A program made the translations under genes and the position numbers. This document shows, in pieces, positions 45,897 to 55,342 of a DNA stretch of 64,000 nucleotides (positions are counted from its first letter, which is position 1; the number at the start of each line of letters is the position of its first letter). Under the pieces are notes generated by a model that was not told the DNA's origin, made no database searches, and was given only the letters and a program-made list of their open reading frames with translations. The stretch comes from Saprospiraceae bacterium (GTDB taxonomy: Bacteria > Bacteroidota > Bacteroidia > Chitinophagales > Saprospiraceae): the NCBI GenBank assembly GCA_016710585.1, contig JADJVN010000001.1, positions 186,001-250,000 on the forward strand. The letters are read 5' to 3'.

Positions 45897-46346
45897 CTAC
45901 TGAGCTAATAATTCTTTAACAATAGCAGATATCAATTTTCCATCAGCTTGACCTGCTACTTTTTTTGTTGCAGCACCCATTACTTTGCCCATGTCTTTGG
46001 CATCTTTTGCACCTGTCTCTACGATGATATCAGCTATAATTTTTCTAAGACTAGATTCATCCAATTGAGCCGGAAGATATTTTTCAATAATAGCGATTTC
46101 TTCACGCTCCACTACTGCCAAGTCTTCTCTTCCCTGCTTCACAAAAATATCCAAAGATTCCTTTCTTTGTTTGACCAATTTTTGCAATATAGGTAGGGCT
46201 CTCTCATCAGTCATCTCTTGACCAGATCCATCTGTATTTGCTAGAAGGATTGCTGCTTTTATTGCTCTGATACCGCGCAATGCTTGTTCATCTTTTGATT
46301 TCATTGCATCCTTTAGGTCTGCATTTATTTTTTCTGTAAAAGTCAT
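45897..46346 (-). CDS. GatB/YqeY domain protein
   Basis: 149 residues from the ATG at 46346 (MTFTEKINADLKDAMKSKDE), preferred over 46364 because it gives the family N-terminus. It contains RGIRAIKAAILLANTD, REEIAIIEKYLPAQLDE and MGKVMGAATKKVAGQADGKL, the typical YqeY ending. YqeY resembles the tRNA-binding tail of GatB, but its cellular role is unclear. Confidence 0.9.
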   Translation of the reverse strand: MTFTEKINADLKDAMKSKDEQALRGIRAIKAAILLANTDGSGQEMTDERALPILQKLVKQRKESLDIFVKQGREDLAVVEREEIAIIEKYLPAQLDESSLRKIIADIIVETGAKDAKDMGKVMGAATKKVAGQADGKLISAIVKELLAQ

Positions 46347-46380
46347 CTTTTTTATTTTAATCACACAAATTTATAATAAT

Positions 46381-47160
46381 TTATTCATTCAAAGACCAAT
46401 CATAATTGAGATATTTAATTTTAGTTTTATCATTCAATTTTTTCTTTGAATAATTATTAACAAAAGCTTTGACCCCACCTGCAGCTCTAAAATCCATGGC
46501 ATACCATTTGAAAATCATAGATAATTGAATTGACGTATCAGTTATGGAATTTTTGAAAGGATCATTAACAAAAATGATACTTGCTTGATCCAATTGGGAG
46601 TCCAAAGTTGAAGATCTAATCGCTTCTTGAGGAAGTGCTGGGCATGATTTTGATGCACATACAAGTACCATGTGAATTCGAGGATCATTAAATTTTTTTC
46701 TCAATTTACTGTGTTCTATATTATTGAGATCTAACAATTCATCACCAATTTTAATAAACTTGATATCCCAAGTTGAATTCACAAAAGGAATCCTTCCACC
46801 AATTTCTTTAATGCCCTTAATTGGATAATTAGATAAAATCAGTTTTACAGTATAAGCATTATAGGCATTGATCCAAAAAGCCATTTCCTCATTTCTGTTC
46901 CAAGTTGGACTTGGTGGATTCATCTCTAGTATTCTCAGATATGAATTTAATTTATTTGAGTCCTTGATAAAAGCATTATAATTTACATTTCCATTTTTTG
47001 CTACATGCGTGTGCAACAATTGATCCCACAAACTATGATCTACAGATTGTGCTATGCCTACTGAATGACAAACTATTATTAAGTAAAAACTGGCAAAAGT
47101 ATATTTAAATTGCTTCTCCAATCGTGAGATAAAACCCAGAAGATTTATTTCCAAATCCAT
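46381..47160 (-). CDS. DUF547 secreted protein
   Basis: 259 residues with an N-terminal signal (FASFYLIIVCHSVGIAQ). A DUF547 domain follows: MAFWINAYNAYTVKLIL, VLVCASKSCPALPQEAI and KWYAMDFRAAGGVKAFV. The conserved Cys of ASKSCP is kept. The function is unknown. The start region overlaps the 3' end of the barrel gene by 56 bases, suggesting translational coupling. Confidence 0.85.
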   Translation of the reverse strand: MDLEINLLGFISRLEKQFKYTFASFYLIIVCHSVGIAQSVDHSLWDQLLHTHVAKNGNVNYNAFIKDSNKLNSYLRILEMNPPSPTWNRNEEMAFWINAYNAYTVKLILSNYPIKGIKEIGGRIPFVNSTWDIKFIKIGDELLDLNNIEHSKLRKKFNDPRIHMVLVCASKSCPALPQEAIRSSTLDSQLDQASIIFVNDPFKNSITDTSIQLSMIFKWYAMDFRAAGGVKAFVNNYSKKKLNDKTKIKYLNYDWSLNE

Positions 47161-48202
47161 AATCTAATCTTAAGTGAATTTTTGACACTTTATCCATTTG
47201 ATATCGCAAACCCAAACCATAGTTATAACGCAAATTATTAAAATTTAATTCATTGCTCAAGTTATATATTTTTCCAAGTCCTCCAAAAGCGGCAAACTTT
47301 ATCCGTTTGTATATTTTAAATCGAAGTTCAGTTTGAACGAGTAATGAATTACGGTCTCTAAATTTTCCATCGTAATAGCCTCTTAATTTCTTTGTCCCCC
47401 CAAAAGTAGACAATTGGTGAAAAGGCACTGCCCCATCAATCTGCACAAAACTTGCATTAATTACAGTGGTTAATCTTTCTTTAAAAGTCTTATAAAAACT
47501 ATAATCAAAATTAAGTTTTCTAAACTTAAAATCACTTGCAGTATATTTATCATCTAATGTGTAACTTAGTTCAACAATAAATCCTTTAGTTGGGTAGTTT
47601 ATTATGTCTCGCTTATCAATATTATAAACTAGTCCAACACTACTAATATTTGAATTTTTTGTCCCAAGTATATCCTGATTAAACAACAATCCAGAAGTGT
47701 CAAACTTAGTATAAGTAAATTCATCAAATACATAGCGCAAACCTAAGTAATGTTTGGGTAAAATTTGAAATAATGCATTTAATCTTAGTCGCGGAAAATC
47801 TGCTGAATACTTCTCAATAAACTTATCAGGAACATCATTGCCAATTCCAAAATAATTAAAAATATATTTATAATAACCCAATTCACCATTGACCCATAGT
47901 TTTGATTTTTCAAAATTTAAACTAAAGGGCAAATAAAATAATAACTGTTTATTCTGAGTATAAGAGAATCCAATAATAAATGTTGAAGGACGGTTATATT
48001 TCAAATTTTTGCTAGTAAAAAAAGAATAATAACCACCAGCACCAAAGCCCCATCTAGTATCGGGAGAATAAAAAATAAATGGAACTGCTCTAAGTGCATT
48101 CCTTCGGATAGTAGTATCCATCCTTGTTTCAACTTGAGCAATAAGCCTAGATGAATATAGAATGAATAAAACCCCTATTCCAATCCACTTAATATATCTC
48201 AT
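47105..48202 (-). CDS. BamA/TamA-like outer-membrane beta-barrel protein
   Basis: 365 residues from the ATG at 48202, chosen over 48265 because it opens with a signal peptide (WIGIGVLFILYSSRLIAQ) and avoids overlap with the divergent gene. It matches the surface-antigen barrel family (PF01103-like): YSPDTRWGFGAGGYYSF, QLSTFGGTKKLRGYYDGKFR and LRYQMDKVSKIHLRLDYGFG. No POTRA domains are present, so it is a short barrel of unknown transport role rather than BamA itself. Confidence 0.82.
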   Translation of the reverse strand: MRYIKWIGIGVLFILYSSRLIAQVETRMDTTIRRNALRAVPFIFYSPDTRWGFGAGGYYSFFTSKNLKYNRPSTFIIGFSYTQNKQLLFYLPFSLNFEKSKLWVNGELGYYKYIFNYFGIGNDVPDKFIEKYSADFPRLRLNALFQILPKHYLGLRYVFDEFTYTKFDTSGLLFNQDILGTKNSNISSVGLVYNIDKRDIINYPTKGFIVELSYTLDDKYTASDFKFRKLNFDYSFYKTFKERLTTVINASFVQIDGAVPFHQLSTFGGTKKLRGYYDGKFRDRNSLLVQTELRFKIYKRIKFAAFGGLGKIYNLSNELNFNNLRYNYGLGLRYQMDKVSKIHLRLDYGFGNKSSGFYLTIGEAI

Positions 48203-48255
48203 AGAAATGAAAACTAAAATATTTAAACTATGTTTATAAATTTCAAAATAGGTAG

Positions 48256-48588
48256 ATGAATACATATTATAATCCTGAGGATCTGAAAAAATTTGGAAAT
48301 ATTGCCGAATTTGAAAAAAATCTAGCCAATAAATTCTTTAACTACTATGGAGAGGTATTCAAAGAAGGGGCGCTAACTGCTAGAGAAAAAAGTCTTATTG
48401 CCCTTGCAGTAGCTCATGCAGTGCAATGTCCATATTGTATAGATGCTTATACAGTAGATGCTTTGGAAAAAGGATGTGATGAAGCACAAATGATGGAAGC
48501 AGTCCATGTTACTGCCGCCATCAGGGGAGGTGCTAGTCTTGTACACAGTGTCCAAATGATGAACAAGGCTAAAGAGATAACAATGTAA
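48256..48588 (+). CDS. AhpD-like peroxidase-related protein of the ArsS operon
   Basis: 110 residues of the carboxymuconolactone decarboxylase/AhpD fold with the redox motif CPYCIDAY and the proton-relay-like MMEAVHVTAAIRGGASLVHS. It resembles the peroxidase-like proteins usually paired with ArsS-type radical SAM enzymes in arsenosugar biosynthesis clusters. It is first in a four-gene operon with gaps of 1-5 bases. Confidence 0.85.
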   Translation: MNTYYNPEDLKKFGNIAEFEKNLANKFFNYYGEVFKEGALTAREKSLIALAVAHAVQCPYCIDAYTVDALEKGCDEAQMMEAVHVTAAIRGGASLVHSVQMMNKAKEITM

Positions 48589-48593
48589 TATTT

Positions 48594-49655
48594 ATGGGAG
48601 AAAGTATAAAGTCTCTACATAGTCGACATAGCGAATTGGCAAATGGATATTTTCAGTTGAAAGTATTAAGTAATAATTCACTTTCGAACCATCATGAAGT
48701 AAATTTTACAGAAAAACTAAGAGAAAGTAAGTTATTTCCATTAAAACCTACACAGCTAGAAATTTTTCAAATAAATGTAGGTAAAATGTGCAATCAAGTG
48801 TGCAAACACTGTCATGTTGATGCGGGGCCTGATCGAAAAGAAATCATGACCAAAGAAACGATGTTGCTTTGCCTTGATGCAATCAAGAAATCTGGCGCAC
48901 ATACAGTAGATTTGACAGGAGGCGCACCAGAAATGAATCCTCATTTCAGATGGTTCATTCAAGAGATAAGCAAATTATCTATAAATAAAATAATAGTTCG
49001 ATGCAATCTTACTATAATTTTGGCAAATAAGAAATATCATGACTTACCTGATTTTTTCAAAGCGCATACTATTGAAGTTGTATCTTCACTCCCATATTTT
49101 ACTGCTGGAAGAACAGATGCACAAAGAGGAGATGGTGTATTTGAAAAATCAATAAAAGCATTGCAAATGCTTAATGAAGTAGGCTATGGAATAAAAGATA
49201 GTGGATTAATAATAAATTTAGTCTATAATCCTTCAGGTGCATTCCTTCCTCCAGCACAACATGCTTTAGAATTGGACTTTAAAACAAAATTGAAAGCAAA
49301 TTATAACATCGATTTCAACTCCCTTTTTGCAATTACTAATTTACCGATAAGCAGATTCTTAGATTATTTACTGGAAAGTAAAAACTATGAATCGTATATG
49401 GAAAAACTAAGCAATGCATACAATCCAGTTGCAGCTGCAAATGTCATGTGTAGAAATACGATTTCAATTGGATGGGATGGTGCCATCTATGATTGTGATT
49501 TTAATCAAATGCTTGATTTAAAAGTTGCTTCAAGTACAAATCATATTTCACAATTCCATATCGAAGAATTACAGAACAGGAATATTGTAGTCAATCAGCA
49601 TTGTTTTGGTTGTACTGCAGGTGCGGGGTCGAGTTGTGGTGGAACAATATCTTGA
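48594..49655 (+). CDS. arsS: ArsS-like radical SAM enzyme (arsenosugar biosynthesis family)
   Basis: A 353-residue radical SAM protein. The iron-sulphur motif is CNQVCKHC (C66, C70, C73) in QINVGKMCNQVCKHCHVDAG, followed by TVDLTGGAPEMNPHF. The C-terminal DUF3641-like half holds additional cysteines (NVMCRNTISIGWDGAIYDCD, GCTAGAGSSCGG). This is the ArsS layout. ArsS is linked to attaching a 5'-deoxyadenosyl group to methylated arsenic on the way to arsenosugars. No ArsM methyltransferase is in the window, so the substrate in this organism is open. Confidence 0.85.
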   Translation: MGESIKSLHSRHSELANGYFQLKVLSNNSLSNHHEVNFTEKLRESKLFPLKPTQLEIFQINVGKMCNQVCKHCHVDAGPDRKEIMTKETMLLCLDAIKKSGAHTVDLTGGAPEMNPHFRWFIQEISKLSINKIIVRCNLTIILANKKYHDLPDFFKAHTIEVVSSLPYFTAGRTDAQRGDGVFEKSIKALQMLNEVGYGIKDSGLIINLVYNPSGAFLPPAQHALELDFKTKLKANYNIDFNSLFAITNLPISRFLDYLLESKNYESYMEKLSNAYNPVAAANVMCRNTISIGWDGAIYDCDFNQMLDLKVASSTNHISQFHIEELQNRNIVVNQHCFGCTAGAGSSCGGTIS

Positions 49656-49658
49656 GGA

Positions 49659-50636
49659 ATGTCGACCAAAAGTATATCTATCATCATACCCAATTATAAT
49701 GGTAAAAAACTTTTAGAACAAAATCTACCATACACATTAGAAGCTATAAATGGATCACATATTTTAGATTTTGAAATTATTGTCTGTGATGATGCTTCGA
49801 TTGATGATTCAGTAGCATTTCTTGAAAAGAATTATCCTAATATTATTCTTGTCACTAATAAAGTCAATCGAGGATTTTCTAGCAATTGTAATAGCGGAAT
49901 TAATATAGCATCGAAGGAACTCGTTTTACTTTTAAATTCTGATGTGCGATTAAGTTCAAATTATTTTGAATCACAATTCAAATATTTTGAAATGGATGAC
50001 ACATTTGGAGTAATGTCTCGAATCCTAGATGAAAACAATCAATTGATCGATGCGGCAAAATATCCCGAGATAAATTATTATAAAATTGATGGATCAAAAA
50101 ATTTTATTTCTGCTGATCGCGCGTCTTCATTTACCTTGTTTCTTTCTGGAGCGAATGCGCTTGTAGATCGCAAAAAATTGCTATATATTGGAGGTTTTTG
50201 TACTGCATTTGATCCCTATTATTATGAAGATCTAGATATGGGATTAAATGCATGGGAATGCGGATTTAAATCATATTTTGATCCACTTGCAACATGCTAT
50301 CATCCAGTTTCTACGACCATAAAAAAAGAGAACTCAGATAAAGTACAAAGAATAAGCCTTCGCAATAAAATTATTGTTCATTATTTCCATTTAACTTCAT
50401 TTGGATTTGGAATTTTCTTTGCAAAAACATCAATCAAATCTATTGCTTTGTTTTTAGGAGGAAAAAAATCATTATTCTTCGCAGTGAAAGAATTTGTTAA
50501 TAATTTCGAGACAATCCGATTCTTTAAGCAAAAGCATTTGGAAAGAAAATCTAATGTAAAAAACACCAGAAAACTTGTTGATCTTAAAAAATTAATTTTG
50601 CAAAATATTGATCGAAAAACTATAAATAGATTTTAA
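49659..50636 (+). CDS. Family 2 glycosyltransferase of the ArsS operon
   Basis: A 325-residue GT-A glycosyltransferase: ISIIIPNYNGKKLLEQNL, EIIVCDDASIDDSVAFLEKN, the metal-binding region LLLNSDVRLS, SGANALVDRKKLLYIGGF and YYEDLDMGLNAWECGF. The C-terminal part has a weakly hydrophobic helix. It is encoded 3 bases after the ArsS-like gene, so it probably glycosylates the same product. Arsenosugar clusters usually carry shorter glycosyltransferase types, which makes this pairing notable. Confidence 0.85.
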   Translation: MSTKSISIIIPNYNGKKLLEQNLPYTLEAINGSHILDFEIIVCDDASIDDSVAFLEKNYPNIILVTNKVNRGFSSNCNSGINIASKELVLLLNSDVRLSSNYFESQFKYFEMDDTFGVMSRILDENNQLIDAAKYPEINYYKIDGSKNFISADRASSFTLFLSGANALVDRKKLLYIGGFCTAFDPYYYEDLDMGLNAWECGFKSYFDPLATCYHPVSTTIKKENSDKVQRISLRNKIIVHYFHLTSFGFGIFFAKTSIKSIALFLGGKKSLFFAVKEFVNNFETIRFFKQKHLERKSNVKNTRKLVDLKKLILQNIDRKTINRF

Positions 50637-50637
50637 T

Positions 50638-51822
50638 ATGGAATCCCATGATATCATCGTAATCGGACATGGACTTATTGGATCAGCTGCGGCAAAATAC
50701 AGTGCAAAAAATAATTTTCGTGTCAAACTAATAGGGCCAGATGAACCAGCTGTCCATGAGAAAGCAGAAATTTATGCAAGTCATTTTGACCAAGCGAGGA
50801 TTCAAAGATTAATAGGTAAAAATGAAGTATGGACAAGATTGAATTGTGATTCTGTTAATGCCTATCAACAAATAGAAACAAACTCCAAAATAAAATTCCA
50901 CTCAGCTGTATCTTGTTACTATGTCAATCCGCATGGCGAGGATGACTATTTAAAAAAATCAGCTTCTCTAGCTCAACAATTTAATATCAAATATAATCAG
51001 CTAGTTCAGGAAAACTTATTGAATTCTGAATTTAAATTTCCTTCAAGCTCTGAAGGAATAATTGAACAGGCTCCTAGCGGATTCATTGACCCTAGAAAAT
51101 TAATCACGGCGCAGTCAAAAATTTATGAATCTTTTGGTGGCATTTGCCATAAATCTGTAGCAAGGAATTTATCCCGTCAATCTGATGGGAGCTATTACAT
51201 TTATTGCACAGATAACACCATCCATCATGCAGAAAAAATCTTATTATGTCAAGGTTCATTTTTCAATATGTCAAAGTTGATATCAAAAGAATTAGACCTT
51301 AAAGTAAAAAGTGAAACAATAATTCTTGCAGAAGTTAGTGAAGCAACTTGTAGTAGATTAAAGAACCTTCCTTCATTATTATATGAGATCAATGAAAATG
51401 GCTTGGATGGCATTTATTTAATACAAGCATTACAATACCCTGATGGTAAATATTATATTAAAATGGGTTGCAATCTTCCTGAAGACATTTATTTTACAAC
51501 ATTGCAAGAAGCTAATCAATGGTTCGAAGATGGTAAGAGCGATGATTCATTGCACAAGATGAAATTTCAACTTGAAAAATTATTACCGCAAATTGAATTC
51601 ATTTCATTCCAAACAAAGCGATGTATTATTAGTAGAACAACTCATGGAAATCCATATATTGGCAAACTTGAAAATGAAAATATTTATATTGCAGGTGGCT
51701 GTAATGGGTATTCTGCAATGTGTTCAGATGCAATAGGAAAAGTAGCAAGTCACCTCATTAGTTTTGGTGACTATCCTGAACCCTTTAAGGAGCAAGATTT
51801 TCAGTTGGTATGGAAAAAATAA
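50638..51822 (+). CDS. FAD-dependent oxidoreductase (DAO family) of the ArsS operon
   Basis: A 394-residue protein with an N-terminal Rossmann motif for FAD (IIVIGHGLIGSAAAKYSAKN) and the D-amino-acid/sarcosine oxidase family layout: FDQARIQRLIG, SGFIDPRKLITAQSKIYESF, ILLCQGSFFN, and the C-terminal FAD contact IYIAGGCNGYSAMCSDAIGK. It would oxidise an amine or hydroxy group. It starts 1 base after the glycosyltransferase stop. Confidence 0.82.
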   Translation: MESHDIIVIGHGLIGSAAAKYSAKNNFRVKLIGPDEPAVHEKAEIYASHFDQARIQRLIGKNEVWTRLNCDSVNAYQQIETNSKIKFHSAVSCYYVNPHGEDDYLKKSASLAQQFNIKYNQLVQENLLNSEFKFPSSSEGIIEQAPSGFIDPRKLITAQSKIYESFGGICHKSVARNLSRQSDGSYYIYCTDNTIHHAEKILLCQGSFFNMSKLISKELDLKVKSETIILAEVSEATCSRLKNLPSLLYEINENGLDGIYLIQALQYPDGKYYIKMGCNLPEDIYFTTLQEANQWFEDGKSDDSLHKMKFQLEKLLPQIEFISFQTKRCIISRTTHGNPYIGKLENENIYIAGGCNGYSAMCSDAIGKVASHLISFGDYPEPFKEQDFQLVWKK

Positions 51823-51823
51823 A

Positions 51824-51851
51824 TGCCCGTCATAAAAAATTATAACGGGCA
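51824..51851 (-). terminator. Hairpin between the ArsS operon and metK
   Basis: TGCCCGT (51824-51830) pairs with ACGGGCA (51845-51851). On the minus strand TTTATTTTTT follows, so it terminates metK. On the plus strand it lies directly after the oxidase stop without a T run. Confidence 0.75.
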
Positions 51852-51876
51852 CCATCTATATCAATAATTGAATTCC

Positions 51877-53169
51877 TTATTTTATTTTAAACTCTTTTTT
51901 TATAGGTCTCACCATATCCAATTTCTCCCAAGTGAATAATTCAACGTTCATCTTCTTGATCCTCCCATCAGGTGAGTTAAAGAATTTTTCTACTACTTTA
52001 TTTTCTCTACCCATATGCCCATATGAGGCTGTCTCAGAATAAATAGGATTTCTTAATTTTAACCTTTGCTCTATGGCGTAAGGTCTCATGTCAAAAAGCT
52101 TTTCTATCTTTTTGGCTATCTGTCCATCTGTAAGATTTACTTTAGAAGTTCCATTGGTATTGACATATAGTCCACATGGTTTTGCCACTCCAATAGCATA
52201 TGAGACTTGCACTAAAACTTCGTCACACACACCTGCTGCTACCAAATTCTTAGCGATATGTCGCGTGGCATAAGCTGCGGATCTGTCCACTTTAGATGGA
52301 TCTTTACCAGAGAATGCGCCACCACCGTGTGCCCCTTTACCACCATATGTATCTACAATAATTTTTCTTCCAGTTAATCCTGTATCACCATGTGGTCCAC
52401 CGATTACAAATTTTCCTGTAGGATTGATGTGATAGGTGATTTTATCGTTGAACAATTTTTGTATATGACTTGGCAATTTTCTTTTTACACGCGGGATTAA
52501 AATAGTCTTGACATCTTCCGCTATTTGTGCCAACATTTTTTTATCTGCTTTATCTTGTTCCGTTGCAGAATTACCCTTTACAGAAACAAAATCATCATGT
52601 TGAGTTGAGATCACGATAGTGTCTATTCTTATAGGTTTATTTTGATCATTATATTCGATAGTCACTTGACTTTTTGCGTCCGGTCTCAAATAAGTCATCA
52701 CCTTATTTTCCTTTCTGATCTTTGCTAACTCTTCCAATAATATATGCGATAAAGATAGTGGCAAAGGCATATAATTTGCAGTTTCATTGGTAGCATAACC
52801 AAACATCATTCCTTGATCCCCCGCACCTTGCTCGATTTTTTTCTTTTTATCTACACCTCTGTTGATATCTGCGCTTTGCTCATGTATTGCGGATAAGATT
52901 CCACAACTATTTGCTTCGAACATATATTCAGATTTTGTATATCCGATTTTCTTAATGACATCGCGAACAATTTTTTGTACGTCGAGATAAGTATTTGTTT
53001 TAACCTCTCCTGCTACGACCACTTGACCAGTAGTTACTAATGTTTCACAAGCCACTTTGGACTCCTTGTCAAATGCTAAAAAATTATCTATCAACGCATC
53101 TGAAATTTGATCGGCTACTTTATCAGGATGCCCTTCTGATACGGATTCTGATGTAAATAAATATGGCAT
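51877..53169 (-). CDS. metK: S-adenosylmethionine synthetase
   Basis: A 430-residue MetK, which makes SAM from methionine and ATP. It has FTSESVSEGHPDKVADQISD at the N-terminus, GAGDQGMMFGYA, GGPHGDTGLTGRKIIVDTYG and the glycine-rich GGAFSGKDPSKVDRS. The length matches the longer Bacteroidota form. A TAnnTTTG motif lies 24 bases upstream. Confidence 0.97.
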   Translation of the reverse strand: MPYLFTSESVSEGHPDKVADQISDALIDNFLAFDKESKVACETLVTTGQVVVAGEVKTNTYLDVQKIVRDVIKKIGYTKSEYMFEANSCGILSAIHEQSADINRGVDKKKKIEQGAGDQGMMFGYATNETANYMPLPLSLSHILLEELAKIRKENKVMTYLRPDAKSQVTIEYNDQNKPIRIDTIVISTQHDDFVSVKGNSATEQDKADKKMLAQIAEDVKTILIPRVKRKLPSHIQKLFNDKITYHINPTGKFVIGGPHGDTGLTGRKIIVDTYGGKGAHGGGAFSGKDPSKVDRSAAYATRHIAKNLVAAGVCDEVLVQVSYAIGVAKPCGLYVNTNGTSKVNLTDGQIAKKIEKLFDMRPYAIEQRLKLRNPIYSETASYGHMGRENKVVEKFFNSPDGRIKKMNVELFTWEKLDMVRPIKKEFKIK

Positions 53170-53192
53170 ATTTGTTGTTTAAAATGGTTATG

Positions 53193-53200
53193 CAAATATA
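53193..53200 (-). promoter_or_regulatory. -7 element for metK
   Basis: On the minus strand this reads TATATTTG, matching TAnnTTTG, 23 bases before the metK start. The flanks are very AT-rich, so chance is possible. No -33 TTG was seen. Confidence 0.4.
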
Positions 53201-53250
53201 TGAATATTTCTTATATATATTATTATAATATATTTCGGTTTCTTGAGATA

Positions 53251-53865
53251 TTATTTAATTTCACAATAAAACATACGCTTTTCACCAATATATCCTTCAA
53301 AAAAATCTTTTATGGATATTGGTCCAACACCTGATGGCGTTCCAGTATAAATTATATCACCTACATTCAATCTAAAATATTGAGAAATATAAGAGATAAC
53401 AAAGTCAAAATTGAAGATCATATCTTTAGACTCGCCTTGTTGAACTAATGAATTATTTTTTGTCAAAGAAAATTGGATATTATTTAAATTTAACTCTTCT
53501 TTGGGCAGCCAATCACTCAACACTGCAGAATTATCAAATCCCTTAGCAATTTCCCAAGGCAATCCTTTTTCTTTGCACTCTTGCTGTATATCTCTTGCAG
53601 TAAAGTCGATGCCAAGTCCAATATGACTATAGTGTTCCGAAGCTTTTTCCATTGGAATGCTTTTACCATTTTTCCCTATCTTCAAAACTATCTCAAGTTC
53701 ATAATGAATATCCTTAGAAAAATCTGGATAATAAAATGCTTTGTTATCTTTTAAAAGTGCAGTTGCTGGTTTACAGAAAATAATAGGCTTTTTTGGCAAA
53801 GGATTATTTAATTCTTTTGCATGATCGACGTAATTTCTTCCAACACAAAAAATAGTCATAATCAA
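53251..53865 (-). CDS. Fumarylacetoacetate hydrolase (FAH) family protein
   Basis: A 204-residue FAH-fold enzyme like acylpyruvase/oxaloacetate tautomerase (FAHD1/YcgM): CVGRNYVDHAKELNNPLPKK, FCKPATALL, metal ligands in DIHYELEIVLKIGK, and FDFVISYISQY...GTPSGVGPI. An inner ATG two codons on (53859) is equally possible. It is last in a RidA-trpS-FAH operon with gaps of 3-4 bases. Confidence 0.88.
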   Translation of the reverse strand: MIMTIFCVGRNYVDHAKELNNPLPKKPIIFCKPATALLKDNKAFYYPDFSKDIHYELEIVLKIGKNGKSIPMEKASEHYSHIGLGIDFTARDIQQECKEKGLPWEIAKGFDNSAVLSDWLPKEELNLNNIQFSLTKNNSLVQQGESKDMIFNFDFVISYISQYFRLNVGDIIYTGTPSGVGPISIKDFFEGYIGEKRMFYCEIK

Positions 53866-53868
53866 TGT

Positions 53869-54870
53869 TTATTTTAAATTTGTCAATCCAGTTAATTCTC
53901 TGACTTCAGCCAATGTTTTTGCAGCTCTAGCTCGGATTGCTATAGAAGATTCTTTTATACTTTCCTTATTCTCTTTTTTATTTTTTTGAATATCCATATA
54001 GCGCTCTCTAATTGGTGTGACCAATTCGACCAAAGCATCTGCCACGGACTCTTTTAAATTCGAATACTTTAAACTTCCATTTCTAAAATCTTCTTGTAAA
54101 CTTTGAACTACGTCAAATTTTTCACAAGCCTTTAATATTTCAAATAGATTTTTTACTCCTGGGCTCATCTCACCAGCAGTTTGTTCACCAGTATCCGTGA
54201 CCGCAGATTTTACTTGTTTTCTTATCGTATTCTCGTCTCCAAAAATATTGATATGATGTTTTTCTCCAAGCGATTTTGACATTTTCTTGGTTGGGTCAGC
54301 AAGAGAAAGAATTTTTGGTGTTTCTGTATAAAGGGCTTCTGGATGCACAAAATATTCTTTACCAAACTGATGATTAAATCTCTGGGCTATATTTCTGGAT
54401 AACTCAAGATGTTGCTCTTGATCTTTTCCAACTGGCACTAAGTCTGCATGATAAATCAAAATATCTGCTGCTTGTAGGACTGGATAAAAAAACAAACCAG
54501 CAGAGACAAAACTATCTTTATCAGAAGTAGCAAGTTGATCAGATTTATCTTTGAACTGTGTCATACGGCTTAACTCACCATAACTACAAACACAGCCTAA
54601 AATCCATGCCAACTGCGTATGTTCAGGAACCAAAGATTGAATAAATAAATTTTCTTTATTGACACCACAAGCCATCAATTGAAAAATCATATTCCATGTG
54701 TTTTCTCTCAACTTTACAGGGGTATATGGCATAGTCATCGAATGGTAATCTACGACACCATAAGTACAATTATAATCTTTTTGAAGTTTTGCATAATTTT
54801 GAACTGCTCCAAAATAATTACCCAGATGAATATCACCTGTTGGTTGAATACAAGAAAGCACATTTTTCAT
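53869..54870 (-). CDS. trpS: Tryptophanyl-tRNA synthetase
   Basis: A 333-residue class I synthetase: CIQPTGDIHLGNYFGAVQNY (HIGH-like element), YPVLQAADILIY, LVPVGKDQEQHLELSRNIA, and DPTKKMSKSLGEKHHINIF (KMSKS loop). It is complete and of normal length. It is the middle gene of a tight three-gene operon. Confidence 0.96.
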   Translation of the reverse strand: MKNVLSCIQPTGDIHLGNYFGAVQNYAKLQKDYNCTYGVVDYHSMTMPYTPVKLRENTWNMIFQLMACGVNKENLFIQSLVPEHTQLAWILGCVCSYGELSRMTQFKDKSDQLATSDKDSFVSAGLFFYPVLQAADILIYHADLVPVGKDQEQHLELSRNIAQRFNHQFGKEYFVHPEALYTETPKILSLADPTKKMSKSLGEKHHINIFGDENTIRKQVKSAVTDTGEQTAGEMSPGVKNLFEILKACEKFDVVQSLQEDFRNGSLKYSNLKESVADALVELVTPIRERYMDIQKNKKENKESIKESSIAIRARAAKTLAEVRELTGLTNLK

Positions 54871-54874
54871 AAAA

Positions 54875-55258
54875 CTATGATTTATAAGCGATGCAAGAAA
54901 TTTCTACATTGACAAATTTTGGAAGATTTGCGACTTCAACTAATTCTCGAGCAGGTGCCCCGACTTCAGGAAAATAGGAAGCATATACTGCATTAATTTT
55001 TGAAAATTGATTGATGTCTTTTACAAATACAGAGCATTTAGCAATATGTGAAAAATCCATTTCAGCGGCGTGAAGCACTGCTTTCATATTGTCTAAAACT
55101 CTACGAGTCTCCTCTTCGATATTTGCAATAACCAATTCACCAGTGAAAGGATCAAGAGCGATTTGACCAGATACATAAAGTGTATTATCCACCATAATGG
55201 CTTGACTATATGGTCCAATCGGAGCTGGAGCATCCTTTGTAAAAATTACTTTTCTCAT
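54875..55258 (-). CDS. RidA family deaminase
   Basis: A 127-residue RidA/YjgF protein: PIGPYSQAIMVDNTLYVSGQ, EEETRRVLDNMKAVLHAAEM, and the substrate-binding Arg in VGAPARELVEVANLPKFVNV. RidA hydrolyses reactive enamines/imines such as 2-aminoacrylate. It is first in the operon with trpS and the FAH gene. Confidence 0.93.
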   Translation of the reverse strand: MRKVIFTKDAPAPIGPYSQAIMVDNTLYVSGQIALDPFTGELVIANIEEETRRVLDNMKAVLHAAEMDFSHIAKCSVFVKDINQFSKINAVYASYFPEVGAPARELVEVANLPKFVNVEISCIAYKS

Positions 55259-55273
55259 TAAAAAATGATGATT

Positions 55274-55311
55274 TATAAAAATAACAAAAGCCCCTATGCA
55301 AATAGGAGCTT
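55274..55311 (-). terminator. Terminator of the DUF177-rpmF unit
   Basis: A 10-bp stem (55288-55297 with 55302-55311, one G-U pair) with a four-base loop is followed on the minus strand by TTGTTATTTTT. It lies between rpmF and the RidA gene. Confidence 0.85.
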
Positions 55312-55342
55312 ATTATATATTAGACATTATTCTAATCTTTAT

